Origin: Roseovarius litorisediminis | Lineage (GTDB): Bacteria > Pseudomonadota > Alphaproteobacteria > Rhodobacterales > Rhodobacteraceae | Length of the DNA stretch: 64,000 bases | Assembly: GCF_900172295.1 (NCBI RefSeq) | Contig: NZ_FWFL01000003.1 | Coordinates: 423,428 to 487,427 of the forward strand | Reading direction: 5' to 3' | In this document: positions 8,815 through 18,415 of the stretch, piece by piece | Layout of the letters: each line of letters begins with the position of its first letter | Numbering within the stretch: the first letter of the stretch is position 1 | Made by a program: the position numbers and the translations under genes | Notes under the pieces: model-generated | What the model saw: the letters and a program-made list of their open reading frames with translations, nothing else | Told to the model about the DNA's origin: nothing | Database searches by the model: none

Positions 8815-9419
8815 CCATTGCAACGTTTTGCTTTTACCTTTTTGCGATTTCCGTACTGACAGGGGGCCTGTTCACGGTAATCAGCCGCAACCCGGTGCAC
8901 TCGGTGCTTTGGCTGATCCTGTCGTTTATCTCGGCTGCAGGCCTTTTTGTTCTACTGGGTGCTGAATTTGTCGCGATGCTGCTGGTAATCGTTTATGTCG
9001 GCGCGGTCGCGGTGCTATTCCTGTTCGTGGTGATGATGCTGGACGTGGATTTTGCCGAGCTAAAGGCGGAAATGGCGAAATACATGCCCTTGGCGCTGCT
9101 CATTGGGGCAATCCTGCTGATGCAGCTTGGGATGGCCTACGGCGTTTGGCAGGTGGCAGACGGGGCCGAGGCCGCGCGTGGTGCGGTTGCGCCCGAGGGC
9201 GTGCAGAACACCGCTGCGCTTGGCCTGCTGCTGTATGATAAATATTTCCTTCTGTTCCAGTTGGCCGGACTCATTCTGCTGGTGGCGATGATCGGGGCAA
9301 TTGTTCTGACGCTGCGCCACCGCACCGATATCAAGCGCCAGGATGTGCTGCAGCAGATGTGGCGCGATCCGGCCAAGGCGATGGAACTGAAAGACGTAAA
9401 ACCGGGCCAGGGGCTGTAA
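8811..9419 (+). CDS. nuoJ: NADH-quinone oxidoreductase subunit J
   Basis: NuoJ (ND6 homologue) is a membrane subunit of the complex I proton-pumping arm. The 202-residue protein has five predicted membrane helices. The conserved region [18 protein letters not shown] spans the helix 3 pi-bulge region known in ND6. The start overlaps the stop of the preceding CMD-like gene by 4 bases. The C-terminal tail is charged and cytosolic. A 41-base gap separates it from nuoK. Confidence 0.97.
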   Translation: MTIATFCFYLFAISVLTGGLFTVISRNPVHSVLWLILSFISAAGLFVLLGAEFVAMLLVIVYVGAVAVLFLFVVMMLDVDFAELKAEMAKYMPLALLIGAILLMQLGMAYGVWQVADGAEAARGAVAPEGVQNTAALGLLLYDKYFLLFQLAGLILLVAMIGAIVLTLRHRTDIKRQDVLQQMWRDPAKAMELKDVKPGQGL

Positions 9420-9460
9420 CGCTTTTTGCCGACCGACAAGAAAAAGAACTGAGGGACGAG

Positions 9461-9766
9461 ATGATAGGTTTGGAACATTATCTGACAGTGGCGGCGGCCT
9501 TGTTCGTCATTGGCATTTTCGGCCTCTTCCTGAACCGGAAGAATGTGATCATCCTGCTGATGTCGATCGAGTTGATGCTTTTGGCAGTCAACATCAACCT
9601 TGTCGCCTTCTCTAGCTTTGCAGGTGATTTGGTGGGGCAGGTGTTCACCTTGTTTGTCCTGACAGTGGCAGCAGCTGAGGCAGCGATCGGGCTTGCCATT
9701 CTGGTCTGCTTCTTCAGAAACCGCGGCACCATTGCCGTGGAAGATGTCAACGTGATGAAGGGCTGA
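9461..9766 (+). CDS. nuoK: NADH-quinone oxidoreductase subunit K
   Basis: NuoK (ND4L homologue) is a three-helix subunit that forms part of the central hydrophilic axis of complex I. The start at ATG 9461, after GGGACGAG, gives 101 residues, the normal size for the family. The conserved membrane glutamates lie in [13 protein letters not shown] and [11 protein letters not shown]. The longer open frame upstream of 9461 is not part of the protein. Confidence 0.97.
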   Translation: MIGLEHYLTVAAALFVIGIFGLFLNRKNVIILLMSIELMLLAVNINLVAFSSFAGDLVGQVFTLFVLTVAAAEAAIGLAILVCFFRNRGTIAVEDVNVMKG

Positions 9767-9770
9767 ATTG

Positions 9771-11912
9771 ATGGAAAAAATTATCCTCTTCGCGCCGCTT
9801 ATCGCGTCCATCATTGCAGGCTTTGGCTGGCGGTTCATTGGCGACAAAGGTGCGCAATGGCTGACCACGGGTGTGCTGTTTCTGTCATGTTTCCTTAGCT
9901 GGATCGTGTTCTTCGGCCATGACGGTCAAACCCATTATATCCATGTGCTGGATTGGGTTCAGTCCGGCACACTGGACACCGCCTGGGCCATCCGGTTGGA
10001 CCGGCTGACAGCGATCATGCTGATTGTGGTTACGACCGTTTCAGCGCTCGTGCATCTTTATTCCATGGGCTACATGGCGCATGATAGCCAGTTTGCCGAA
10101 AACGAAAGCTATCGCCCGCGTTTCTTTGCCTATCTGAGCCTGTTTACCTTTGCCATGCTGATGCTGGTGACGGCCGACAATCTGGCGCAGATGTTCTTTG
10201 GCTGGGAGGGGGTTGGCCTTGCCTCGTATCTGCTGATCGGGTTTTACTTTCGCAAACCATCCGCCAATGCTGCTGCGATCAAGGCGTTTGTGGTCAACCG
10301 GATTGGCGACTTTGGTTTCGCGCTTGGCATCATGGCGCTGTATTTCCTGACCGACAGCATCAAATTTGACGATGTTTTTGCCGCAGCACCCGAACTGGCG
10401 CAGACGCAGCTCACTTTCCTCTGGACCGAGTGGAATGCCGCCAACCTGATCGCCTTCCTGCTGTTCGTCGGCGCGATGGGTAAATCGGCGCAATTGTTCC
10501 TGCACACATGGCTGCCGGATGCGATGGAAGGCCCGACACCTGTTTCGGCACTGATCCATGCGGCCACGATGGTGACGGCGGGCGTATTTCTGGTCTGCCG
10601 GATGTCACCTTTGTTCGAATACGCCCCCGAGGCCAAGATGGTTGTTGTCTTTATCGGCGCCTCAACCGCGTTTTTTGCCGCCACGGTGGGGTTGGTTCAG
10701 AACGATATAAAACGGGTTATCGCCTATTCCACCTGTTCGCAGTTGGGCTACATGTTCGTGGCCGCGGGTGTGGGCATGTATTCGGTGGCGATGTTCCACC
10801 TGTTCACCCATGCGTTTTTCAAGGCAATGCTGTTTCTCGGCGCGGGCTCGGTCATCCACGGGATGCACCACGAGCAGGACATGCGTAACTACGGCGGGCT
10901 GCGGTCGAAATTGCCTTATACCTACTGGGCGATGATGATCGGCACACTGGCCATCACCGGCGTGGGTATCCCACTGACGACAATCGGATTTGCCGGGTTC
11001 CTGTCCAAGGATGCGGTGATTGAAAGTGCTTATGCGGGCACACAGGGGGGCTATGCTTTCTGGATGCTGGTGATCGCTGCACTGTTCACAAGTTTCTACA
11101 GCTGGCGGCTGATCTTCATGACCTTCTATGGCAAGGCGCGCGGCGACAAGCATACGCACGAGAATGCCCATGAAAGCCCCATGGTCATGTTGGCGCCCCT
11201 TGGTGTTCTGGCGCTTGGCGCGGTGTTCTCAGGGATGTTGTGGTATGGCAGCTTCTTTGGCAGCCATGACAAAGTGAACGCATTCTTCGGTATTCCCGCG
11301 CATCACGCCGAGGCGGATGCCGGCCATGGCGAAGACACCGCCACAGCCGATACGGGCCACGGCGCAGATGCGACCCATGGCGAAGCAACCGCACAAGGGG
11401 GTGAAGCGCCCGAAGCGGACGCGGGGCATGCTGTTGCAGATGCCGGACATGGCGAGGCGCCCAAAGGGGCCATTTTCATGCATCCGGACAACCATGTGAT
11501 GGACGACGCACATCATGCGCCGAAATGGGTCAAAATCAGCCCGTTCATTGCAATGCTGATCGGCCTTATCACTGCCCTGTGGTTCTATATCTGGGATCCG
11601 TCGATGCCGGGCAAACTGGCAGAAAACCAGCGCCCACTGTATCTGTTCCTGCTGAACAAGTGGTACTTCGACGAGATTTACGACTTCCTCTTTGTCCGGC
11701 CTGCAAAGGCGCTTGGTGGTTTGCTGTGGAAGCGCGGTGATGGCACTGTAATCGACGGGTCACTTAATGGCGTGGCGATGGGGATCATCCCCTTCTTTAC
11801 CCGCCTCGCAGGGCGGGCGCAGTCCGGCTACATCTTTACCTATGCCTTTGCCATGGTGATCGGGATTGCGGTTCTGGTCACATGGATGACGTTCACCGGA
11901 GGGGCTGAATAA
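9771..11912 (+). CDS. nuoL: NADH-quinone oxidoreductase subunit L
   Basis: NuoL (ND5 homologue) is the distal antiporter-like proton-pumping subunit, with the long lateral helix. The start at ATG 9771 gives 713 residues. The family core is clear: [18 protein letters not shown], the [19 protein letters not shown] half-channel region and the [12 protein letters not shown] segment. Residues about 512-585 form a His/Asp/Ala/Gly-rich insertion with repeated D-A-G-H-G units between late helices. The downstream part (KWYFDEIYD onward) is the lateral helix and last membrane segment. TTG 9768 is a less likely start. Confidence 0.97.
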   Translation: MEKIILFAPLIASIIAGFGWRFIGDKGAQWLTTGVLFLSCFLSWIVFFGHDGQTHYIHVLDWVQSGTLDTAWAIRLDRLTAIMLIVVTTVSALVHLYSMGYMAHDSQFAENESYRPRFFAYLSLFTFAMLMLVTADNLAQMFFGWEGVGLASYLLIGFYFRKPSANAAAIKAFVVNRIGDFGFALGIMALYFLTDSIKFDDVFAAAPELAQTQLTFLWTEWNAANLIAFLLFVGAMGKSAQLFLHTWLPDAMEGPTPVSALIHAATMVTAGVFLVCRMSPLFEYAPEAKMVVVFIGASTAFFAATVGLVQNDIKRVIAYSTCSQLGYMFVAAGVGMYSVAMFHLFTHAFFKAMLFLGAGSVIHGMHHEQDMRNYGGLRSKLPYTYWAMMIGTLAITGVGIPLTTIGFAGFLSKDAVIESAYAGTQGGYAFWMLVIAALFTSFYSWRLIFMTFYGKARGDKHTHENAHESPMVMLAPLGVLALGAVFSGMLWYGSFFGSHDKVNAFFGIPAHHAEADAGHGEDTATADTGHGADATHGEATAQGGEAPEADAGHAVADAGHGEAPKGAIFMHPDNHVMDDAHHAPKWVKISPFIAMLIGLITALWFYIWDPSMPGKLAENQRPLYLFLLNKWYFDEIYDFLFVRPAKALGGLLWKRGDGTVIDGSLNGVAMGIIPFFTRLAGRAQSGYIFTYAFAMVIGIAVLVTWMTFTGGAE

Positions 11913-13462
11913 TGGATAACGTGCTTCTTTCCATGGTGACCTTTATCCCGGCTCTTGCCGCGTTGATTCTTGCCGTGTTCCTGCGGGGTGAGGATGAGGC
12001 GGCACAGCGCAATGCCAAATGGGTGGCGCTGCTTGCCACGTCGCTGACGTTTCTTGCATCGCTATTCATCCTTGCCGGATTTGACGCCAGCAATACCGGT
12101 TTCCAGTTTGTCGAAGAACGTGAATGGCTGCTGGGGCTGAAATACAAGATGGGCGTTGACGGGATCAGCGTTCTGTTTGTGCTGCTGACCACCTTCATGA
12201 TGCCGTTGACCATCGCCGCATCATGGAGCGTGAAGGTCCGGGTCAAGGAATACATGATTGCATTCCTGTTGCTGGAAACCCTGATGCTGGGTGTCTTCAT
12301 GGCGCTGGATCTGGTGCTGTTCTACCTGTTCTTCGAGGCGGGCCTGATTCCGATGTTCCTGATCATCGGCATCTGGGGCGGCAAGGAACGCATTTATGCG
12401 TCGTTCAAGTTCTTCCTTTATACCTTCCTTGGATCGGTTCTGATGCTGGTGGCCATGGTTGCCATGTTCTCTGAGGCGGGTACAACGGATATCCCGACCC
12501 TGATGCGCCATGAATTTGCGTCTGAATCATTCAGTATTCTGGGCGTTCACATCGTGGGCGGCATGCAGACGCTGATGTTCCTGGCCTTCTTTGCCAGCTT
12601 TGCAGTCAAGATGCCGATGTGGCCGGTGCACACATGGCTGCCCGATGCACACGTGCAGGCGCCGACCGCCGGATCGGTTGTGCTGGCCGCGATCCTGCTA
12701 AAGATGGGCGGTTATGGCTTTCTGCGGTTCAGCCTGCCGATGTTCCCGGTTGGCGCCGACGTGCTGACCCCGCTGGTTCTGTGGATGTCGGCAATCGCGA
12801 TTGTCTACACCTCACTGGTGGCGCTGGCGCAGGAAGATATGAAAAAGCTGATCGCCTATTCCTCTGTCGCGCACATGGGATACGTGACCATGGGTATCTT
12901 TGCGGCCAACCAGCAGGGCATCGACGGGGCAATCTTCCAGATGATCAGCCACGGCTTTATCTCGGGTGCGCTGTTCCTGTGTGTCGGGGTGATCTACGAC
13001 CGGATGCATACCCGTGAAATTGACGCCTATGGTGGTCTGGTCAACCGGATGCCGGCCTATGCACTGATCTTCATGTTTTTCACCATGGCCAACGTCGGCC
13101 TGCCAGGCACCAGCGGGTTCGTGGGCGAATTTCTGACGCTGATGGGCATTTTCCAGGTCAACACCTGGGTGGCTGCCGTGGCAACATCTGGCGTGATCCT
13201 GTCGGCGGCTTACGCACTTTGGCTTTATCGCCGGGTGGTGATGGGGGATCTGATCAAGGAAAGCCTGAAGTCGATCACGGACATGGGCAGCCGTGAGCGC
13301 GCAATCTTTGCGCCGCTTGTGGCGATGACCCTTTTGCTGGGTGTTTATCCCAGCCTTGTCACCGATATCATCGGCCCCTCGGTCGAGGCGCTGATTTCCA
13401 ACTATGACACTGCACTGGCCGAGGCGCATAGCGCTACCCAGGTCGCAGCAACATCGCATTAA
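11912..13462 (+). CDS. nuoM: NADH-quinone oxidoreductase subunit M
   Basis: NuoM (ND4 homologue) is the second antiporter-like pump subunit of complex I. The 516-residue protein has about fourteen membrane helices, with the conserved glutamate region [18 protein letters not shown], the half-channel segment [16 protein letters not shown] and [12 protein letters not shown]. The start overlaps the nuoL stop by one base (TAATG), indicating coupled translation. The length is typical of the family. Confidence 0.97.
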   Translation: MDNVLLSMVTFIPALAALILAVFLRGEDEAAQRNAKWVALLATSLTFLASLFILAGFDASNTGFQFVEEREWLLGLKYKMGVDGISVLFVLLTTFMMPLTIAASWSVKVRVKEYMIAFLLLETLMLGVFMALDLVLFYLFFEAGLIPMFLIIGIWGGKERIYASFKFFLYTFLGSVLMLVAMVAMFSEAGTTDIPTLMRHEFASESFSILGVHIVGGMQTLMFLAFFASFAVKMPMWPVHTWLPDAHVQAPTAGSVVLAAILLKMGGYGFLRFSLPMFPVGADVLTPLVLWMSAIAIVYTSLVALAQEDMKKLIAYSSVAHMGYVTMGIFAANQQGIDGAIFQMISHGFISGALFLCVGVIYDRMHTREIDAYGGLVNRMPAYALIFMFFTMANVGLPGTSGFVGEFLTLMGIFQVNTWVAAVATSGVILSAAYALWLYRRVVMGDLIKESLKSITDMGSRERAIFAPLVAMTLLLGVYPSLVTDIIGPSVEALISNYDTALAEAHSATQVAATSH

Positions 13463-13476
13463 CGGAGGCCCTGAAT

Positions 13477-14910
13477 ATGCAGGCTGATCTGAATGTTATT
13501 CTGCCCGAGATCGTGATCTCGGTCTACGCGATGGCGGCGCTTCTGTTCACGGCCTACACCGGCAAGGACAAGATGGCAGGTTTGCTGGTGTGGCTGACGG
13601 CGGCCCTGTTCACGGCGATGGCGCTGTGGATCGGCGCCACGGGGCAGGGCACACGCACCGCCTTTGGCGGAATGTTCAACGACGATGGATTTGCGCGCTT
13701 TGCGAAAGTGACGATCCTTTTGTCTGCGGCGGCTGTTCTGGTCATGAGCCAGGAATACATGGCACGACGCAATATCCTGCGGTTTGAATATCCGTTGCTG
13801 GTTTCGCTGTCGGCGGTCGGCATGATGGTGATGGTCAGCGCGGGCGACCTGATGGTGCTTTATATGGGGCTCGAGCTGCAATCGCTGGCGCTATACGTTG
13901 TGGCCAGCTTGCGCCGCGACAATGCCAAATCAACTGAAGCGGGGCTCAAGTATTTCGTTCTGGGCGCGCTGTCATCGGGTTTGCTGCTTTACGGCGCCTC
14001 GCTGACCTATGGTTATGCGGGCACAACGCTGTTTTCCGGCATCATCGCCTCGGCCGACGGGCAGGCGCCGATTGGCCTGTTGCTGGGGCTGGTCTTTGTG
14101 CTGTGCGGGCTGGCGTTCAAAGTATCAGCAGTCCCGTTCCACATGTGGACACCGGATGTTTATCAGGGGTCGCCCACGCCGGTCACAGCCTTTTTTGCAA
14201 CAGCGCCCAAAATGGCCGCTATGGGGCTTTTCGCCCGGGTGATGCATGACGCTTTTGGCGCGATCGTCGGGGACTGGCAACAGATCGTGGCCCTGCTGAG
14301 CCTTCTGTCCATGTTCCTGGGCGCTGTGGCGGCGATTGGTCAGACAGATATCAAACGCCTGATGGCCTATTCGTCGATCGCGCATATGGGTTATGCGCTG
14401 ATGGGACTGGCTGCGGGTACGGTGTTTGGCGTGCAGTCCATGCTGATCTACATGGCAATCTACGTGACAATGAACGTCGGCACCTTTGCCTTTATCCTGT
14501 CAATGGAACGTGACGGGCAGCCGGTGACGGACATCAAAAGCCTGAACATGTACTCAAAGGCGCATCCGGCCCGTGCTATGGCGATGCTGGTCTTGTTGTT
14601 CAGCCTTGCGGGCGTGCCGCCGTTTCTTGGATTTTTCGGCAAGCTGTATGTACTGCGTGCAGCCTATGAGGGCGGGTTGGCCTGGCTGGCCGTGGCTGGT
14701 GTTGTAGCCTCGGTCATTGGTGCGTTCTATTACCTGCGGATCGTCTATTACATGTATTTCGGCGAAGAGGGAGAAACGCTTGAAACCATGCGCTCTCCGG
14801 TGCTGTGGGGACTGCTTATGGTTTCTGCTGCTGTCATGCTGGTTGGTATCATCAACATGTTCGGTGTCGAGGGTGTGGCGCAGGCTGCGGCGGCGACGCT
14901 GGTCAACTGA
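13477..14910 (+). CDS. nuoN: NADH-quinone oxidoreductase subunit N
   Basis: NuoN (ND2 homologue) is the antiporter-like subunit closest to the peripheral arm. The 477-residue protein has about fourteen membrane helices. Conserved segments include [56 protein letters not shown] and [15 protein letters not shown] 13477 follows GGAGG at 13463-13467. It is the last gene of the nuo operon; a strong terminator follows at 14946-14972. Confidence 0.97.
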   Translation: MQADLNVILPEIVISVYAMAALLFTAYTGKDKMAGLLVWLTAALFTAMALWIGATGQGTRTAFGGMFNDDGFARFAKVTILLSAAAVLVMSQEYMARRNILRFEYPLLVSLSAVGMMVMVSAGDLMVLYMGLELQSLALYVVASLRRDNAKSTEAGLKYFVLGALSSGLLLYGASLTYGYAGTTLFSGIIASADGQAPIGLLLGLVFVLCGLAFKVSAVPFHMWTPDVYQGSPTPVTAFFATAPKMAAMGLFARVMHDAFGAIVGDWQQIVALLSLLSMFLGAVAAIGQTDIKRLMAYSSIAHMGYALMGLAAGTVFGVQSMLIYMAIYVTMNVGTFAFILSMERDGQPVTDIKSLNMYSKAHPARAMAMLVLLFSLAGVPPFLGFFGKLYVLRAAYEGGLAWLAVAGVVASVIGAFYYLRIVYYMYFGEEGETLETMRSPVLWGLLMVSAAVMLVGIINMFGVEGVAQAAAATLVN

Positions 14911-14945
14911 GCCAGAATTTGCCGTCTTGCACGACATTCCAAGGT

Positions 14946-14972
14946 GACGCGCCAAGGCGCGTCGCTTTTTTT
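14946..14972 (+). terminator. Rho-independent terminator of the nuo operon
   Basis: A perfect 8-bp stem GACGCGCC/GGCGCGTC (14946-14953 and 14956-14963) with a 2-base loop is followed by a run of seven T at 14966-14972. It lies 36 bases after the nuoN stop. Confidence 0.88.
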
Positions 14973-14983
14973 GGGGCATCCGT

Positions 14984-15027
14984 GCCGGACGCATGCCTCC
15001 GGCGGGAGTATTTAGGGAAAAATGAAA
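14984..15027 (+). repeat. Rhodobacteraceae-type intergenic repeat (GCCTCCGGCGGGAGTATTT form) upstream of birA
   Basis: The sequence GCCTCCGGCGGGAGTATTT (14995-15013), followed by AGGGAAAAATGAAAG, matches from memory a motif that recurs between genes in Rhodobacteraceae. Its last ATG (15022) is also the predicted birA start. Function is unknown; the motif may affect translation or message stability. Confidence 0.5.
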
Positions 15028-15822
15028 GAGCCATCTGATTGCTCAGGCTGGCCTGCAGGTTATGGTCGACGGGTGCTGGCAGAAGTGGACAGCACCAATG
15101 CCGAGGCCGCGCGGATTGCGCCTGGATTGGCTGGCCCGGAATGGATTCTGGCGTTAAAGCAGACCGCCGCGCGGGGGCGCCGCGGGCGGGCATGGTCCAA
15201 CCCGGAAGGCAACTTTGCTGCAACGTTGGTGATGCGCCCGGCCGAGACGCCCGACAAGGTGGCCTTGCGGTCCTTCGTGGCGTCGCTGGCTTTGTACGAC
15301 GCGCTGATAGCGGCAACGGGCCGGGCAGAGGTGTTCAGCCTGAAATGGCCAAATGATGTTTTGCTTAACGGTGGCAAGCTGGCAGGTATCTTGCTGGAAA
15401 GCGCGGGGAGTGCTGCAGGGCTTTCGCATTTTGCCATCGGGATAGGTGTCAATCTGCTGCAGGCACCCACACAGCAACAGGTTGAACAAGGGGCGATGCG
15501 ACCGGTATCGCTAATGTCAGAGACCGGTGTGGCGGTGACCCCGGAAGAGTTTCTTGATCTGCTGGCGCCTGCGTATTCGCGGTATGAAGCACAGTTCACC
15601 ACCTATGGATTTGCCCCGATCCGCACCGCATGGCTGGCGCGGGCGGCCAAGCTGGGCGAGGTTATTACCGCACGCACCAACTGGGACGAGACGACCGGTA
15701 CATTTGAGACAGTGGACGAGGTGGGCAATCTTGTTCTAACTACAGCCAAGGGGCGCGTGGCCATTCCGGCTGCTGAAGTTTTTTTTCTGAATAAGGGCTG
15801 GACCCATGCTGTTGGCGATTGA
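15022..15822 (+). CDS. birA: Biotin--[acetyl-CoA-carboxylase] ligase
   Basis: This enzyme activates biotin with ATP and attaches it to the carboxyl-carrier protein of acetyl-CoA carboxylase. The 266-residue protein is monofunctional: it starts straight into the catalytic domain (VDSTNAEA) and lacks the DNA-binding helix-turn-helix of E. coli BirA. The biotinyl-AMP loop is recognisable as ARGRRGRAW at about residues 50-58, and KWPNDVLLNGGKLAGILLE is the conserved substrate-binding stretch. The gene overlaps coaX by 17 bases. The start codon lies inside an intergenic repeat. Confidence 0.94.
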   Translation: MKEPSDCSGWPAGYGRRVLAEVDSTNAEAARIAPGLAGPEWILALKQTAARGRRGRAWSNPEGNFAATLVMRPAETPDKVALRSFVASLALYDALIAATGRAEVFSLKWPNDVLLNGGKLAGILLESAGSAAGLSHFAIGIGVNLLQAPTQQQVEQGAMRPVSLMSETGVAVTPEEFLDLLAPAYSRYEAQFTTYGFAPIRTAWLARAAKLGEVITARTNWDETTGTFETVDEVGNLVLTTAKGRVAIPAAEVFFLNKGWTHAVGD

Positions 15823-16576
15823 TTGTGGCAATACCAATACCGTCTTCTCAATCTGGGACGGCCAGGAATTTCTGTGCACGCTGCGGACTTCAACCCATCA
15901 TGCCCGCACCGCCGACGCCTATTTTACTTGGTATTACACACTGGTAAAACACTATGGTATCGAGGTGGATATCACCGACGTTATCATATCGTCTACGGTG
16001 CCACGTGTCGTTTTCAACCTCAGGGTCTTTTCCGACCGGTTCTTCGGGTGCCGCCCGCTGGTGGTGGGCAAGCCCGAATGCCGTCTGCCAGTAGAACCCC
16101 GGGTAGATGCCGGCACGCAGGTGGGGCCCGACCGTCTGGTGAATACTGCGGGGGCGTTTGACCGGCACGGTGGTAATCTGATTGTGGTGGATTTCGGCAC
16201 AGCAACCACATTTGACGTGGTGGCCCATGACGGGGCCTATGTAGGCGGGGCGATCGCGCCGGGCGTAAACCTGTCGCTCGAGGCGCTGCATACCGCCGCC
16301 GCCGCTTTGCCGCATATCGACGTGGCCAAACCTGACAGGGTGATCGGGACCAATACGGTTGACTGCATGAGATCCGGTGTTTTCTGGGGTTATGTTGGTC
16401 TTATCAATGGGATATGCGACAGAATTAAAGAGGAATATGGCCACCCGATGAAGGTTGTCTCAACCGGAGGGCTGGCGCCGCTTTTCCAGCAGGGCCACGC
16501 GGTTTTTGATGTCTTTGAAGATGATCTGACAATGCACGGTCTGACCGTGATTCACGACTACAACAAGGAGGGCTGA
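15806..16576 (+). CDS. coaX: Type III pantothenate kinase
   Basis: CoaX phosphorylates pantothenate, the first step of coenzyme A synthesis, and is insensitive to CoA feedback. The 256-residue protein begins with the ASKHA phosphate-binding motif LLAIDCGNTNTVFS, followed by GPDRLVN and the second nucleotide motif DFGTATTFD. The gene overlaps birA by 17 bases, and the RNase J gene starts 6 bases after it, so the three are probably one transcript. Confidence 0.95.
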   Translation: MLLAIDCGNTNTVFSIWDGQEFLCTLRTSTHHARTADAYFTWYYTLVKHYGIEVDITDVIISSTVPRVVFNLRVFSDRFFGCRPLVVGKPECRLPVEPRVDAGTQVGPDRLVNTAGAFDRHGGNLIVVDFGTATTFDVVAHDGAYVGGAIAPGVNLSLEALHTAAAALPHIDVAKPDRVIGTNTVDCMRSGVFWGYVGLINGICDRIKEEYGHPMKVVSTGGLAPLFQQGHAVFDVFEDDLTMHGLTVIHDYNKEG

Positions 16577-16582
16577 GCCCCC

Positions 16583-18253
16583 ATGAGCAGTGACCGACTG
16601 ATATACCTGCCCCTTGGTGGGGCCGGCGAGATTGGCATGAACGCCTATATCTATGGATATGGCAAACCGGGCAAGGAAAGGTTGATTCTGGTCGATCTTG
16701 GTGTGACCTTTCCTGACATGGATGGCACCCCTGGGGTTGACCTGATTTTGCCAGATATCGGGTGGCTTGCAGAGCATCGCGACCAACTGGAAGCGGTATT
16801 TATCACCCACGCCCACGAGGACCACGTCGGCGCTGTGGCGCATTACTACAACCAGTTGGGTGCACCGATTTATGCGCGCGCCTTTACGGCCAACATCGCG
16901 CGACGCAAGATGTCGGAATTCGGCCACCCGGAACGCGCTGTGCAAACCGTGTCCCCCTGGCCGGAATTCACCGAAGCCGGACCTTTCAAGGTTGGCTTTA
17001 TCCCTATTTCCCACTCGATTCCCGAAAGTTCCGGACTTGTTATTGACAGCCCCGAAGGGCGGGTGATTCATACTGGTGACTTCAAGCTGGATGAAAATCC
17101 TGTAGTAGGAGAGCCGTTTGACAGGGCCCTCTGGGAAGAGATTTCAGCGCCCGGTGTCAAAGCGTTGATTTGTGATTCCACCAACGTTTTCAGCCCGCTT
17201 GCGGGGCGTTCCGAAAGCAGTGTCGGACCCGAGATTGAAAAACTGGTGGCGGGATCCAAGGGTATGTTTGTCTGCACGACCTTTGCCAGCAACGTAGCGC
17301 GGGTGAAAACGCTGGCCGAGGCGGGTGAAAGGGCCGGACGGTCGATTTGCCTGATGGGCCGGGCGATGCGGCAGATGATTGAGGCCAGCGTGGAAACCGG
17401 TGTGCTCAAGGGTTTCCCCAAAACCGTGAGCCCTGAGGATGCAAAGGGAATTCCACGCGAGAACCTGATGCTGATTGTGACCGGCAGTCAGGGCGAGAGG
17501 CGCGCGGCAAGTGCGCAACTGGCCAATGGCAAATACCAGGGGATCACGCTGAAGGAGGGTGATACGTTTTTGTTCTCGTCAAAAACCATCCCCGGAAATG
17601 AACGCGGCGTCATCAGAATTATGAATCAATTCAGCGAGATGGGGGTTGATGTCGTGGACGACAGCAGCGGGCTCTACCACGTTTCGGGCCACGCGAACCG
17701 GCCCGATCTGGAGGCGATGCACAAGCTGGTGCAGCCGCAGATTCTGATCCCGATGCATGGCGAACACCGGCATTTGCGCGAACATGTAAAACTTGCGAAA
17801 TCCAATAGGTTAAATGGTTTTCTTGCGGTAAATGGCATGATGATTGACCTCAGCGGAAACAAGCCCAATGTCGCCGAATACATTGAAACCGGGCGTACCT
17901 ATCTGGACGGGTCGGTAAAGGTCGGTGCGCTGGATGGAATCGTGCGTGACCGTATCCGTATGGCACTGAACGGTCATGTCATGGTCAATGTGATCCTTGA
18001 TGAAAATGACGATCCTTTGGGCGACCCCTGGTGTGAAATCATGGGTTTGGCCGAAACCGGCCACAGTCGGGCGCCGCTGGTTGACGTACTTGAAGAAGAC
18101 CTGAGTCAGTTTCTGGGGCGTGCCGGGGATCGCACTTTGGCTGACGATGACAAGCTGGAAGAGGGGCTGCGCAAGATTGCAAGGCAATCGACACAGACCG
18201 AGATCGGCAAGCGTCCCGAAGTGACGGTGGTGATCAGCCGAATGGCGCTCTGA
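16583..18253 (+). CDS. rnj: Ribonuclease J
   Basis: RNase J is a metallo-beta-lactamase/beta-CASP nuclease with 5'-to-3' exonuclease and endonuclease activity on RNA. The 556-residue protein carries the zinc motif HAHEDH at residues 76-81, the downstream HTGDFKLDE ligand segment, and beta-CASP motifs (CDSTN, SGHANRPD, PMHGEHRH). The C-terminal domain is present and the length is typical of alphaproteobacterial RNase J. The start follows coaX by 6 bases. Confidence 0.95.
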   Translation: MSSDRLIYLPLGGAGEIGMNAYIYGYGKPGKERLILVDLGVTFPDMDGTPGVDLILPDIGWLAEHRDQLEAVFITHAHEDHVGAVAHYYNQLGAPIYARAFTANIARRKMSEFGHPERAVQTVSPWPEFTEAGPFKVGFIPISHSIPESSGLVIDSPEGRVIHTGDFKLDENPVVGEPFDRALWEEISAPGVKALICDSTNVFSPLAGRSESSVGPEIEKLVAGSKGMFVCTTFASNVARVKTLAEAGERAGRSICLMGRAMRQMIEASVETGVLKGFPKTVSPEDAKGIPRENLMLIVTGSQGERRAASAQLANGKYQGITLKEGDTFLFSSKTIPGNERGVIRIMNQFSEMGVDVVDDSSGLYHVSGHANRPDLEAMHKLVQPQILIPMHGEHRHLREHVKLAKSNRLNGFLAVNGMMIDLSGNKPNVAEYIETGRTYLDGSVKVGALDGIVRDRIRMALNGHVMVNVILDENDDPLGDPWCEIMGLAETGHSRAPLVDVLEEDLSQFLGRAGDRTLADDDKLEEGLRKIARQSTQTEIGKRPEVTVVISRMAL

Positions 18254-18296
18254 TTCTGTAAGGTCTCTACGTTTCGTATGTGGATTTTGTACAAAT

Positions 18297-18348
18297 TTCC
18301 GGGCCTCTGGGCAGTGGGACGTAGGTTTTGCATGAAACCGGCCCGGAA
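18297..18348. repeat. 9-bp perfect inverted repeat between rnj and the 2OG oxygenase gene
   Basis: TTCCGGGCC (18297-18305) and GGCCCGGAA (18340-18348) are exact inverted copies separated by 34 bases. No T-run follows. The pair lies within the 162-base gap and upstream of a good ribosome site (GAGGAG before ATG 18416). It could be a 5' leader hairpin or an operator; I cannot tell which. Confidence 0.35.
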
Positions 18349-18415
18349 TCTGTCGAAAACGGGCAAGACTGTCAGGGATGACTGTCCTTTGTTTCTGATG
18401 ACAGAGGAGTAAGTC

